DNA of 64,000 bases from Methylobacterium sp. Leaf117 (lineage in GTDB: Bacteria; Pseudomonadota; Alphaproteobacteria; Rhizobiales; Beijerinckiaceae), in assembly GCF_001422985.1 (NCBI RefSeq), contig NZ_LMNL01000012.1, positions 251,096 through 315,095 on the forward strand. Direction: 5' to 3'. Positions 54,229-62,605 of this stretch are shown in pieces. The stretch's first letter is position 1. The number at the start of each line of letters is the position of its first letter. The position numbers and the translations under genes are program-made. The notes beneath the pieces are model-generated. The model was not told the DNA's origin. It saw only the letters and a program-made list of their open reading frames with translations, and searched no databases.

Positions 54229-55761
54229 ATGACGACAGTTTCGAACGTACGGGGGCCGGGGGCCTCCTACGATCTGCTCGTCATCGGGGGGGGCATCAAC
54301 GGCACCGGTATCGCCCGCGACGCCGCCGGGCGCGGTTTGTCGGTCCTGCTCTGCGAACGGGGGGATCTGGCTGAATTCACGTCGTCTTCCAGTACGAAAC
54401 TGATCCATGGCGGCCTGCGCTACCTCGAATATTACGAGTTCCGCCTGGTGCGCGAAGCCCTGGCCGAGCGGGAGCGCCTGCTGCGCCTGGCGCCCCACAT
54501 CATCTGGCCGCTGCGTTTTGTGCTGCCGCACGACGAGGGGCTGCGTCCGGCCTGGATGCTGCGGGTCGGCCTATTCCTGTACGACCACCTCGCCCGCCTG
54601 CGGACGCTGCCGGGGTCGACGATGGTTCGATTGCGAACATCGCCCCTGGGCGCCCCGTTGCAGGATCGTCTGAGCAAGGGCTTCGTCTATTCCGACTGCT
54701 GGGTCGAGGACAGCCGCCTCGTCGTGCTCAATGCCATGGATGCCCGAGCGCGGGGCGCCGAGATCCGCACCCGCACCGGCGTCGAAACGGCCCGACGCAT
54801 CGACGGGACCTGGACGGCGACGCTGCGCGACGAGGCGTCCGGACAGACCGAGACCCTTCGGGCCAGGGCCGTCGTCAACGCCGCCGGACCCTGGGTCAGC
54901 GAGACCCTGGGCACGACGCTGGGCGTCAACAGCCGCGCGGCGGTCCGGTTGATCAAGGGCAGCCACATCGTGTTGCGCAAGCTCTACGAGGGCGATCAGG
55001 CCTACATCCTGCAGCAACCCGATAAGCGCATCATCTTCGCAATTCCCTATGAGCGCGACTTCACGCTGATCGGCACCACGGACGTTCCCTACGCGAACGA
55101 GCCCGGACCGGTGGCCATCTCCGACGAAGAGACGCGCTATCTGTGCGACTGCATCAACCGTTCGTTCACGACATCCATCGGTCCCGGGGACGTGGTGTGG
55201 AGCTATTCCGGCGTGCGCCCGCTCTACGACGATGCGGCAGCCAACGCCTCGGCGGTGACCCGAGACTACGTGCTGGACCTCGACGATTCGGGCGGGCAGG
55301 CCCCCGCGCTCTCTGTCTTCGGCGGCAAGATCACCACCTATCGGCGCCTGGCGGAGCACGCCATCGAGAAGATCGCACCGCATTTTCCGAATCTGAAACG
55401 GCCCTGGACCGGGGATGCCATCCTACCGGGCGGGGGGATGCCGGAGGCCGATTTCGACACCTTCCTGGCGGCGTTCTCCCGCGAGGCCCCGTTCCTGCCG
55501 ACCGAGACCGCCAAGCGCCTTGCCCGGGCCTACGGCACCGAGGCGCGCTCCATCGTCAAGGGCGCGCGCAGCCTTGCGGATCTCGGGGAAGCCTTCGACG
55601 GCGGTCTGACGGCGGCGGAGGTCGATTATCTCGTCCGAGTCGAGTGGGTGCGAACCACCGAGGACATCCTGTGGCGGCGCTCGAAGCTCGGTCTGCGCAC
55701 CGGCCCGGACAGCGCCGCACGTCTCACCGCCTACCTGAGCCGCCGGGCCGAGGCGGCCTGA
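54229..55761 (+). CDS. glpD: Glycerol-3-phosphate dehydrogenase (FAD)
   Basis: 510 aa. FAD-binding YDLLVIGGGINGTGIARDAA, then TSSSSTKLIHGGLRYLEYYE, RLIKGSHIV, GTTDVPYANEPGPVAISDEE, and GGKITTYRRLAEHAIEKI, the standard GlpD set. Oxidises glycerol-3-phosphate to dihydroxyacetone phosphate at the inner membrane, feeding electrons to quinone. GGAGGAG upstream of the ATG. First structural gene of glpDKF. Confidence 0.95.
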   Translation: MTTVSNVRGPGASYDLLVIGGGINGTGIARDAAGRGLSVLLCERGDLAEFTSSSSTKLIHGGLRYLEYYEFRLVREALAERERLLRLAPHIIWPLRFVLPHDEGLRPAWMLRVGLFLYDHLARLRTLPGSTMVRLRTSPLGAPLQDRLSKGFVYSDCWVEDSRLVVLNAMDARARGAEIRTRTGVETARRIDGTWTATLRDEASGQTETLRARAVVNAAGPWVSETLGTTLGVNSRAAVRLIKGSHIVLRKLYEGDQAYILQQPDKRIIFAIPYERDFTLIGTTDVPYANEPGPVAISDEETRYLCDCINRSFTTSIGPGDVVWSYSGVRPLYDDAAANASAVTRDYVLDLDDSGGQAPALSVFGGKITTYRRLAEHAIEKIAPHFPNLKRPWTGDAILPGGGMPEADFDTFLAAFSREAPFLPTETAKRLARAYGTEARSIVKGARSLADLGEAFDGGLTAAEVDYLVRVEWVRTTEDILWRRSKLGLRTGPDSAARLTAYLSRRAEAA

Positions 55762-55957
55762 GACGGCCTTCGACACGTCGGAACCGCAGAGACATCGAAA
55801 CCAAAGGTACCGGGAAATCAAAGACACCAGGAAATCAGAGATACCGGGACGGAAGACCCGGAGCAGCACGAACAGAACCACCCGCTGCCGTCCGGAGCCG
55901 GCCTGAAGACCGGCCCGGGACACGAGCGACGCACCCGTCCGAGGGAGGAAGACAGCC
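55762..55957 (+). repeat. glpD-glpK spacer with a 17-bp tandem repeat
   Basis: Near copies of a 17-bp unit such as ACCGGGAAATCAAAGAC and ACCAGGAAATCAGAGAT occur around 55805-55850, A-rich for this genome. Each carries a GGAAATC stretch. The rest of the spacer leads to a strong GGGAGGAAG before glpK. Confidence 0.6.
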
Positions 55958-57463
55958 ATGACCCAGTATGTCGGCGCCATCGACCAGGGCACCACCAGCA
56001 GTCGCTTCATCGTCTTCGACCGGGAAGGACACCTCATCGTCTGCAAGCAGCGGGAGCACGCACAGCTCTATCCGAGGCCCGGCCATGTGGAGCACGATCC
56101 ACTCGAAATCTGGCGCAATACGCAGGACGTGATGCGGGACGCCCTCGACGCGGCCGGCCTGACGCCGAAGGATCTGCTCTCGATCGGCATCACCAACCAG
56201 CGCGAGACCACGCTGATCTGGGACCGGCGGACCGGCGAACCGCTGCACAACGCCCTGGTCTGGCAGGACACCCGGAACGACCGGCTGGTCACCGAGTTCG
56301 CCAGGGACGGCGGACGCGACCGCTTCCGGGCGCTGACCGGCCTGCCGCTGGCGAGCTACTTCTCCGGCCTGAAGCTGCGCTGGCTCCTCGACCACGTGGA
56401 CGGCGCGCGGGAGAAGGCCGAAGCCGGGGACGTCCTGTTCGGCAACATCGACACCTGGCTCGTGTGGAACCTGACCGGCGGCCCCGAGGGCGGCCTTCAC
56501 GTCACCGACGTGACCAATGCCAGCCGGACCCAGCTTATGTCCCTCGAGACCCTGGCCTGGGACGACGGCATGCTGGCGACCTTCGCCATCCCGCGGGCGA
56601 TGCTGCCCGACATCGTCTCCTCGTCCCAGGTCTATGGCGAGACCCGCGTGCCCTTCGCGGGCGTGCCGATCGCCGGCATCCTGGGCGACCAGCAGGCGGC
56701 CCTGTTCGGCCAGACCTGCTTCCAGCCCGGCGAGGCCAAGAACACTTACGGCACCGGCTGCTTCGCCCTGATGAACACCGGCGAAAAACCCGTGCCCTCC
56801 ACCTGTGGCCTCGTCACCACCCTCGGCTACAAGCTCGACGGACAGCCGGCGGTCTACGCGCTCGAAGGCTCGATCGCGATCACCGGCGCCCTGGTGCAGT
56901 GGCTGCGCGACAACCTGCACATGATTCAGGACAGCGCCGAGGTGGAGCGCCTGGCTACCACCGTGGAGGACAATGGCGGCGTCTATTTCGTGCCCGCCTT
57001 CTCCGGCCTGTACGCTCCGCACTGGAACGAGGGCGCCCGCGGGCTGATCATCGGCCTGACCCGCTATGCCAATCGCGGCCACATCGCCCGCGCCTGCCTG
57101 GAGGCCACCGCTTTCCAGACCCATGAGGTGCTGGAGGCGATGGAAACGGATTCGGGCATTCCCGTACGCGAATTGCGCTCGGATGGCGGCATGGTCGCCA
57201 ATGTCACCCTGATGCAGTTCCAGGCCGATATCCTCGACGTGCCGGTGGTCCGCCCGAAGGTGGCCGAGACCACGGCCCTGGGGGCCGCCTACGCCGCCGG
57301 CCTCGCCACCGGCTACTGGAAGAGCACCGACGACCTCGTCCGCAACTGGGGCGTCGACCGCCGATGGGAGCCCAACATGGAGGCGGCCCAGCGCCGACGC
57401 ATCACCGCGACCTGGAAGCGGGCGGTGAAGCGCGCCTTCGACTGGGACATGCAGGACGATTGA
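55958..57463 (+). CDS. glpK: Glycerol kinase
   Basis: 501 aa, FGGY kinase. [20 protein letters not shown] (phosphate 1), [30 protein letters not shown] region, [35 protein letters not shown], and [20 protein letters not shown]. Phosphorylates glycerol to glycerol-3-phosphate. Good ribosome-binding site (GAGGGAGGAAG). Follows glpD by 196 bp. Confidence 0.95.
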   Translation: MTQYVGAIDQGTTSSRFIVFDREGHLIVCKQREHAQLYPRPGHVEHDPLEIWRNTQDVMRDALDAAGLTPKDLLSIGITNQRETTLIWDRRTGEPLHNALVWQDTRNDRLVTEFARDGGRDRFRALTGLPLASYFSGLKLRWLLDHVDGAREKAEAGDVLFGNIDTWLVWNLTGGPEGGLHVTDVTNASRTQLMSLETLAWDDGMLATFAIPRAMLPDIVSSSQVYGETRVPFAGVPIAGILGDQQAALFGQTCFQPGEAKNTYGTGCFALMNTGEKPVPSTCGLVTTLGYKLDGQPAVYALEGSIAITGALVQWLRDNLHMIQDSAEVERLATTVEDNGGVYFVPAFSGLYAPHWNEGARGLIIGLTRYANRGHIARACLEATAFQTHEVLEAMETDSGIPVRELRSDGGMVANVTLMQFQADILDVPVVRPKVAETTALGAAYAAGLATGYWKSTDDLVRNWGVDRRWEPNMEAAQRRRITATWKRAVKRAFDWDMQDD

Positions 57464-57537
57464 GGCGGGCGCCGCAGGCAGGCCCGCGCGATCGCGCGCT
57501 CACGGATTCCCTTACAGACCACGTCGGAGGACACGCC

Positions 57538-58269
57538 ATGACGTCGCCATTCCTGGGCGAACTCTTGGGCACGATGGTGCTGATCATCCTCGGCAACGGG
57601 GTGGTGGCGGGCGCGCTCCTGCGCGGCTCGAAAGCGGAGGGTGCCGGCTGGATCGCCATCACCGCCGGATGGGCCTTCGCCGTGCTGGCCGGCATCTTCG
57701 TCGCGACCGCAGCGGGCAGCCCGGATGCCCAGATCAACCCGGCCGTCACCCTCGCGGCGGCCATCACCTCGGGCCGCTGGGACACGCTCGTCACCTACGT
57801 GCCGGCCCAGATGATCGGCGCCTTCCTGGGGGCCACCGTGGTCTGGCTGCACTACCTGCCGCACTGGGCCGTCACCGCGGATCAGGGCGCGAAGCGGGCC
57901 TGCTTCTGCACCGATCCTGCCATTCGCCACCCCATCGCGAACTGGGTGAGCGAGATCGTCGGGACCTTCCTGCTGATCCTCATCGTCGGCGCCCTGCTGT
58001 CGCGAAGCGTGGGCGCGGCGGGCTCCATTCCGACGGGGCTCGCGCCCTACCTGATCGGTATGGTGGTGTGGGGCATCGGCCTGTCGCTCGGAGGAACCAC
58101 GGGCTACGCGATCAATCCGGCACGCGACCTCGGTCCCCGTCTCGCCCACGCGATCCTGCCCATCGCCGGCAAGGGCGACTCGGATTGGGGTTACGCGCTC
58201 ATCCCCGTCGCCGGTCCGGCCATCGGGGCGACGCTCGCCGCCCTGGTCGTGCTGGCGATCGGGTTCTGA
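57538..58269 (+). CDS. glpF: Glycerol uptake facilitator (aquaglyceroporin)
   Basis: 243 aa, six helices and two half-helices with NPA motifs: INPAVTLAAAI and YAINPARDLGPRLAHAILP. The Asp after the second NPAR marks glycerol-conducting members. Lets glycerol diffuse in, where GlpK traps it. GGAGG 6 bp before the ATG; 74 bp after glpK. Confidence 0.94.
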   Translation: MTSPFLGELLGTMVLIILGNGVVAGALLRGSKAEGAGWIAITAGWAFAVLAGIFVATAAGSPDAQINPAVTLAAAITSGRWDTLVTYVPAQMIGAFLGATVVWLHYLPHWAVTADQGAKRACFCTDPAIRHPIANWVSEIVGTFLLILIVGALLSRSVGAAGSIPTGLAPYLIGMVVWGIGLSLGGTTGYAINPARDLGPRLAHAILPIAGKGDSDWGYALIPVAGPAIGATLAALVVLAIGF

Positions 58270-58277
58270 GGCGGGAC

Positions 58278-58332
58278 GGGCTGGATCTCTGGAACGGCCT
58301 GGATTCCTTGAACGGCCTGGATTTTCTGGCGC
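58278..58332 (+). repeat. 17-18-bp tandem repeat after glpF
   Basis: Three diverged copies of a unit like GGCCTGGATTCCTTGAAC just after the glpF stop. Noncoding. No terminator hairpin could be chosen here. Confidence 0.6.
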
Positions 58333-58409
58333 CGCCCCTACCTTGAGGCGCAGCGGCGTCCTGGCTCGTGCCAGGAACGGGTTTCGCCGATGGAGCATTA
58401 CGGCCGTCC

Positions 58410-59315
58410 ATGATCTCCACACCGTCACACCTTCCCGCCGACGCGCAGACCGTCGCCCTCGCGGGGATCGGAGGCGATCTCGGCGGCCGTATCGCAGCGG
58501 CTCTGGTGGCCCGCGGCGTCCAGGTCCGGGCGCTGGTGCGGAGCGGCTCCACGGTCCCCGTGCCCGGCGTGACGGCGGTCTCGGTCGACTACGCGGATGC
58601 GGCCGCCCTCGTGGCGGCCTGTCGCGGCGCGGACTGCGTCGTCTCCGCCCTCAACGGCCTGGAGCCGGTCATCCTCGACGCCCAGGGGCGCCTGCTCGAC
58701 GCGGCGGTGGCGGCCGGGGTGCCGCGCTTCATTCCGTCGGATTTCTCCCTCGACTTCACCGGAACCCAGCCCGGCGACAATCGCAACCTCGACCTGCGCC
58801 GCGCCTTCATGGCGCGGGTCGACCGAACCCCGATCCGTGCGACCTCGATCCTCAACGGGGCCTTCGCGGACCTGCTGACGGGGGACGCCCCGATCGTGCT
58901 GCAACGGCCGCGCAAGGTCCTGTACTGGGGCGATGCCGACCAGCTCTTCGACTTCACCACGAAGGACGACGTCGCGCGCTACACCGCGTCGGCCGCCCTC
59001 GACCCCGCAGCGCCGCGCTTCCTGCGCATCGCCGGAGACGTGGTGACGGCCCGCGAACTGGCCGCGACCATGTCCGACCTGACCGGCAGACCCTTCGGGC
59101 TGTGGCGGGCCGGGGGACTCGGTCGGCTCGGGCTGCTGATCCGCGTGGTGCGCGCTCTGACCCCGGCAAGCGACGCCGTCTTTCCGGCCTGGCAGGGCAT
59201 GCAGTACCTGCGCGACATGGCGAGCGGGCGGGGCAAGCTGGCGCCGCTCGACAACGGTCGCTACGGGACGGTGTCCTGGACCGACGCCCGCACGGTGCTG
59301 GCCCAGGGTCTCTGA
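58410..59315 (+). CDS. NmrA-like NAD(P)-binding protein
   Basis: 301 aa. Rossmann start TVALAGIGGDLGGRIAAALV, ADCVVSALNGLEPVILDAQG, RFIPSDFSLDFTGTQPGDNR and the fold of atypical short-chain dehydrogenases (NmrA/isoflavone-reductase-like). Conserved catalytic Tyr-Lys of classical SDR is not evident, so it may be a redox sensor or reductase of unknown substrate. ATG at 58410; a GTG at 58368 is possible. Not clearly part of glp. Confidence 0.82.
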   Translation: MISTPSHLPADAQTVALAGIGGDLGGRIAAALVARGVQVRALVRSGSTVPVPGVTAVSVDYADAAALVAACRGADCVVSALNGLEPVILDAQGRLLDAAVAAGVPRFIPSDFSLDFTGTQPGDNRNLDLRRAFMARVDRTPIRATSILNGAFADLLTGDAPIVLQRPRKVLYWGDADQLFDFTTKDDVARYTASAALDPAAPRFLRIAGDVVTARELAATMSDLTGRPFGLWRAGGLGRLGLLIRVVRALTPASDAVFPAWQGMQYLRDMASGRGKLAPLDNGRYGTVSWTDARTVLAQGL

Positions 59316-59442
59316 TCGGCCTCGCGTCGGCCCTTCGGACCCCTTCCGATCAGGGGTGGTGCGGGCTCGAGGGGCCGGGATGACACCGGACCGATGTCGT
59401 GCCTGTCACGTCGGAGTTTTCCATTCCCCGCCAAGGCCTTCC

Positions 59443-59503
59443 ATGCCGCGGCCGTCATAATCCTTGTCCGAAAGCTTGGACGCGCCTGACGACTTACCGG
59501 ATG
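59443..59503. repeat. Direct repeat copy A (about 61 bp)
   Basis: About 88% identical to 62544-62605; in the well-aligned 59-bp core I count seven differences, all transitions. Ends with ACTTACCGGATG in both copies. Confidence 0.75.
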
Positions 59504-59641
59504 AACGCCGGCATGTTTCGAAATATTATTTTCGAAGACTTCGACTTTTGTGCCAAGCAAAACACCATTGCTTCGCAAGCCGCAATCCTGAAAGAAGCCA
59601 TCGCGCGACACGTGACCGCCCAACCTCAAAACCTCACTTAA
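59501..59641 (+). CDS. Possible small protein (46 aa)
   Basis: MNAGMFRNIIFEDFDFCAKQ then NTIASQAAILKEAIARHVTA and QPQNLT. The codons are AT-richer than the genome and the sequence reads like a small helical protein, but there is no clear Shine-Dalgarno and no family. The ATG is the end of the direct repeat. Confidence 0.3.
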   Translation: MNAGMFRNIIFEDFDFCAKQNTIASQAAILKEAIARHVTAQPQNLT

Positions 59642-59895
59642 CATCAGCGAACGACACGATCCCGTGTCGGCTGACCATGGTGCGCCGGACACACGAGACT
59701 GAATTTTACTGGATCTCGGCCGGCCGGGTTCATTAATCCGACATGACGTGATTGGATGTTGCAGCGTCGCTCTCCCGGCGCGTCCAGGCGGCATCGGCAC
59801 AGGCTCGATGCGCAATCACAGTGTCGAAGGCCCCGTGTGGCGCCGGCCCGGTTGTGGCCGCGCAGGCCCGGGGCCGTTTTTTGAACAGGGCTTGC

Positions 59896-60786
59896 ATGCG
59901 CATCGAGGCTCGATTCGGTCTGATCCTCGCCTTCTGCTTCGCCCTGGGCGTGGGCATCGCGGGCTACATCTCCTTCACCCTCGAGTTCCGCCAGGCGCAG
60001 GAGGAGATGCAGGAGAAGGCCAGCGTTCTCCTCACCATCGCCCTGTCCGTGCGCCGCTACACGGCGCAGGAGGTGGCGCCGCTGATCAAGCAACTCGACG
60101 ACAAAGTCCATTTCCATCCGCAATCGGTGCCGTCCTACGGCGCGCAGAAGACCCTGGCCGGGCTCCAGAAGGAATTTCCGGATTACAGCTATCACGAGCG
60201 GTCGCTCAATCCGACCAACACGGCCGACCGCGCGGCCGATTGGGAGGTCGGCCTGTTCCGGGCGTTCCAGGAGAACCCGGCCCGGACGGAGCTCTCGGGA
60301 GAGACCGGGACCGCGACCGTCAAACGCTTCTATGTGAGCCGGCCCCTGCGGCTGACCGACCCGGCCTGCCTGGAATGCCACTCCACCCCCGAGGCGGCAC
60401 CGGCCGCCATGGTCGCCAAGTACGGGGCGGGCAACGGCTTCAACTGGCAACTCGGGGATGTGATCGGCATCCAGCTCGTCGAGGTCCCCAAGAGCCCGAT
60501 CGTGACGCGCGCCCTCAACGGGGTCCTGACCACGGTGGGGTCCCTCGTCTGCGTCTTCGTCCTGACGACGGCCATCTTCCTGCTGCTGCTGCGCCACTAC
60601 GTGACGGGGCCGCTGGAGACCATCACCGGCGTGGCCCAATCGGTCAGCCTGAACCTGGGGCCGGCGCCGCAGCGGCGCGGCCGGGAGCTCGACGGGCAGT
60701 TCCACGATCTCGAACGCTCCATCACGCGGCTGAAGACCAGCCTCGACGCGGCGACGCGCTCGTCGCGCCCGCGCTCCGACGCCTGA
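59896..60786 (+). CDS. DUF3365 c-haem sensor protein with membrane anchors
   Basis: 296 aa. One N-terminal helix (LILAFCFALGVGIAGYISFT), a periplasmic domain with a c-type haem motif C-L-E-C-H at 158-162 (LTDPACLECHSTPEAAP), a second helix (VGSLVCVFVLTTAIFLLLLL-like), and a HAMP-like coil (VTGPLETITGVAQSVSLNLG). This is the Tll0287-like DUF3365 type, thought to sense redox state or gases. It has no kinase domain. It ends 16 bp before the MscS gene, so the two probably act together. ATG at 59896. Confidence 0.85.
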   Translation: MRIEARFGLILAFCFALGVGIAGYISFTLEFRQAQEEMQEKASVLLTIALSVRRYTAQEVAPLIKQLDDKVHFHPQSVPSYGAQKTLAGLQKEFPDYSYHERSLNPTNTADRAADWEVGLFRAFQENPARTELSGETGTATVKRFYVSRPLRLTDPACLECHSTPEAAPAAMVAKYGAGNGFNWQLGDVIGIQLVEVPKSPIVTRALNGVLTTVGSLVCVFVLTTAIFLLLLRHYVTGPLETITGVAQSVSLNLGPAPQRRGRELDGQFHDLERSITRLKTSLDAATRSSRPRSDA

Positions 60787-60802
60787 CGGAACCGGCGGCC
60801 CC

Positions 60803-62401
60803 ATGTCCACCCTCGTCTTCATCGCGCTGGCGGCCCTCGTCTGGCTGCTCGACTTCACGGTGGCGCCCGACGACGGCCTCGCCAAGACTCTCCTGCCCGC
60901 CCTCGCGACGGGTCTCAGCGCCCTCGCCTTGGCCCGGCTGCTCGAACGGGCGCTCCTGCGCCTGCTCGCCGCGCGCGCGCGTCTGGGGAGTCATTCCGAC
61001 CGGCTGCACACCATGCTGGCCATGGTGATCTATGCAGCGACCGCGCTGGGATGGCTGCATTACGCCCTGGGTCTCAACGTCACCAGTCTGCTGGCGACCT
61101 CGGCCGTCGTCACCCTGATCCTCGGCCTGGCTCTCCAGGCGACCCTTGGCAACCTCTTCACCGGGCTCTCTCTCGAACTCGAACGCCAGCTCCGGGTCGG
61201 CGACTACATCTTCAAGGGCCCGATCGAGGGCGAGGTCGTCGCACTCAAGTGGCGCTCGGTGTTCCTCAGGACGAGCAACAACACCCGCATCGTCCTGCCC
61301 AATAACGGGCTGACGACGGATGCCGTGGAGATCGTCCCCGGTGGGCAGCCGTCCCGACACACGGTCTTCTTCGCGGTCCGCTCCCACGTCCCGCCGATGG
61401 ATGTGCTGGCCGTGACCGAGGATGTGCTCCGCAGCGGTGTGCCGAAGATCCACCTGGAGTTTCCGCCCTCGGCGGTCCTGGTGGGTCCCGATCCGGAACG
61501 CGGCTTCCTGCGCTACGGCGCCCGCTACTACACGCTGGAATGCCTGGAGCGGAGCAACATCGCCTCGAACCTGCAGGTCCGCCTCTGGTATGCCCTATCC
61601 CGCAAGGGCATTGCGATGGCGGGCTGGGGCGTTCCGCCTCGGGACGACGGGCGCCTCGTCGCCCCCTTGCCGCGCCTCGCCCAGGATCTCGTCGCCCGCC
61701 TGTTGCCCTTCGGCGAACGCCGGAGCTACGGTCCCAGCGAAGAGATCGCCCTGGGAGGCGGCGCGGCCCTCCTCCTGCGCGGCTCGGCGCGCGAGGAACG
61801 CGAGGCGCGCCTCGACGCGGAACGCGCTCAGCTCGCCCGTCTGCTGGATGACGGGCCGGACGAGCACGGCACCGTCCAGATGGCCGCAGCGCCCCTCGCC
61901 GTCATCGGGGAGCGCGCCGCCCGTCATCTCGGGCCTTACGCTTACGCCCTGGCGCACGGCTATGCCACGCGGACCGACGACCCGCGCCTGCTGCACCTCG
62001 CCCTGGCGAGCCATATCCAGGACGAACCCGACCGGGAGGTCTTCCTGGCCGAGGCGCCGCGCCACACCTCCCGCCGGCTCGAACCCGGCGCCGGCATCGG
62101 CTTCGCGCGCCTGCTCGCGCCGTCGACGCCCGGCAACGGTCGGATCGTGAGCAACCGTCGCTGCGAGATCCTGCACCTCTCGGCCGCCGCCCTGGGCGAG
62201 GCCATCGACCGCGCGGTGATCACACCAGCCGATCTCGCCGCCCACGACGCCGATCTTGCCGCGCACGATGTCGATCTCGCCGCGCACGATGTCGATCTCG
62301 CGCGCCGGCCCATCGATCCCGGCATCGCCCCGCCGGACGGGATGCCGGCGAACGCCCCGGCGTCGCAGGGCGATGCACTGACGAGGGTGGACATCCACTG
62401 A
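60803..62401 (+). CDS. MscS-family mechanosensitive channel with C-terminal extension
   Basis: 532 aa. Three to four N-terminal helices, the pore-lining segment (LATSAVVTLILGLALQATLG then NLFTGLSLEL) and beta domain (VGDYIFKGPIEGEVVALKWR, RTSNNTRIVLPNNGL) of MscS. After residue about 290 comes a non-MscS region (PFGERRSYGPSEEIALGGGA, LLLRGSAREEREARLDAERA, DVFLAEAPRHTSR-type) that may be a cyclic-nucleotide-like sensory fold. A 21-bp repeat inserts ADLAAHD units near the C-terminus. Co-transcribed with the haem sensor. Confidence 0.82.
   Translation: MSTLVFIALAALVWLLDFTVAPDDGLAKTLLPALATGLSALALARLLERALLRLLAARARLGSHSDRLHTMLAMVIYAATALGWLHYALGLNVTSLLATSAVVTLILGLALQATLGNLFTGLSLELERQLRVGDYIFKGPIEGEVVALKWRSVFLRTSNNTRIVLPNNGLTTDAVEIVPGGQPSRHTVFFAVRSHVPPMDVLAVTEDVLRSGVPKIHLEFPPSAVLVGPDPERGFLRYGARYYTLECLERSNIASNLQVRLWYALSRKGIAMAGWGVPPRDDGRLVAPLPRLAQDLVARLLPFGERRSYGPSEEIALGGGAALLLRGSAREEREARLDAERAQLARLLDDGPDEHGTVQMAAAPLAVIGERAARHLGPYAYALAHGYATRTDDPRLLHLALASHIQDEPDREVFLAEAPRHTSRRLEPGAGIGFARLLAPSTPGNGRIVSNRRCEILHLSAAALGEAIDRAVITPADLAAHDADLAAHDVDLAAHDVDLARRPIDPGIAPPDGMPANAPASQGDALTRVDIH
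62231..62297 (+). repeat. 21-bp in-frame tandem repeat in the MscS gene
   Basis: Three copies of a unit like GATCTCGCCGCGCACGATGTC code for D-L-A-A-H-D-V. Lies in the low-complexity tail. Confidence 0.75.
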
Positions 62402-62543
62402 ACCTCGCGGATCTGGGTGCGCGGAGCGGAAATTGTGGGCACGAAGAGCCGCGCGCGCCGTGGTCCCATCTTCGATACGCGGCAGATACGCGGGCGGAGA
62501 GACGGCCCTCGAAGCGACCCCAGCCTCGGCTCAAGCATTCCTC

Positions 62544-62605
62544 TACGCCGCAGCCGTCATGATTCTCGTCCGAAGGCTTGAACGCGCCTGATGACTTACC
62601 GGATG
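62544..62605. repeat. Direct repeat copy B, at the 3' end of the hybrid kinase gene
   Basis: Partner of 59443-59503. It covers the last three codons and stop of the kinase gene (minus strand) and about 50 bp beyond. Confidence 0.75.

Larger units (their letters stand above)
59316..59895. other. Intergenic region before the haem-sensor gene
   Basis: 580 bp. It holds one copy of a 61-bp direct repeat (59443-59503), a 46-codon AT-rich frame (59501-59641), and the likely promoter of the DUF3365-MscS pair. Two longer frames opening with TTG near 59752 are not supported. Confidence 0.4.
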
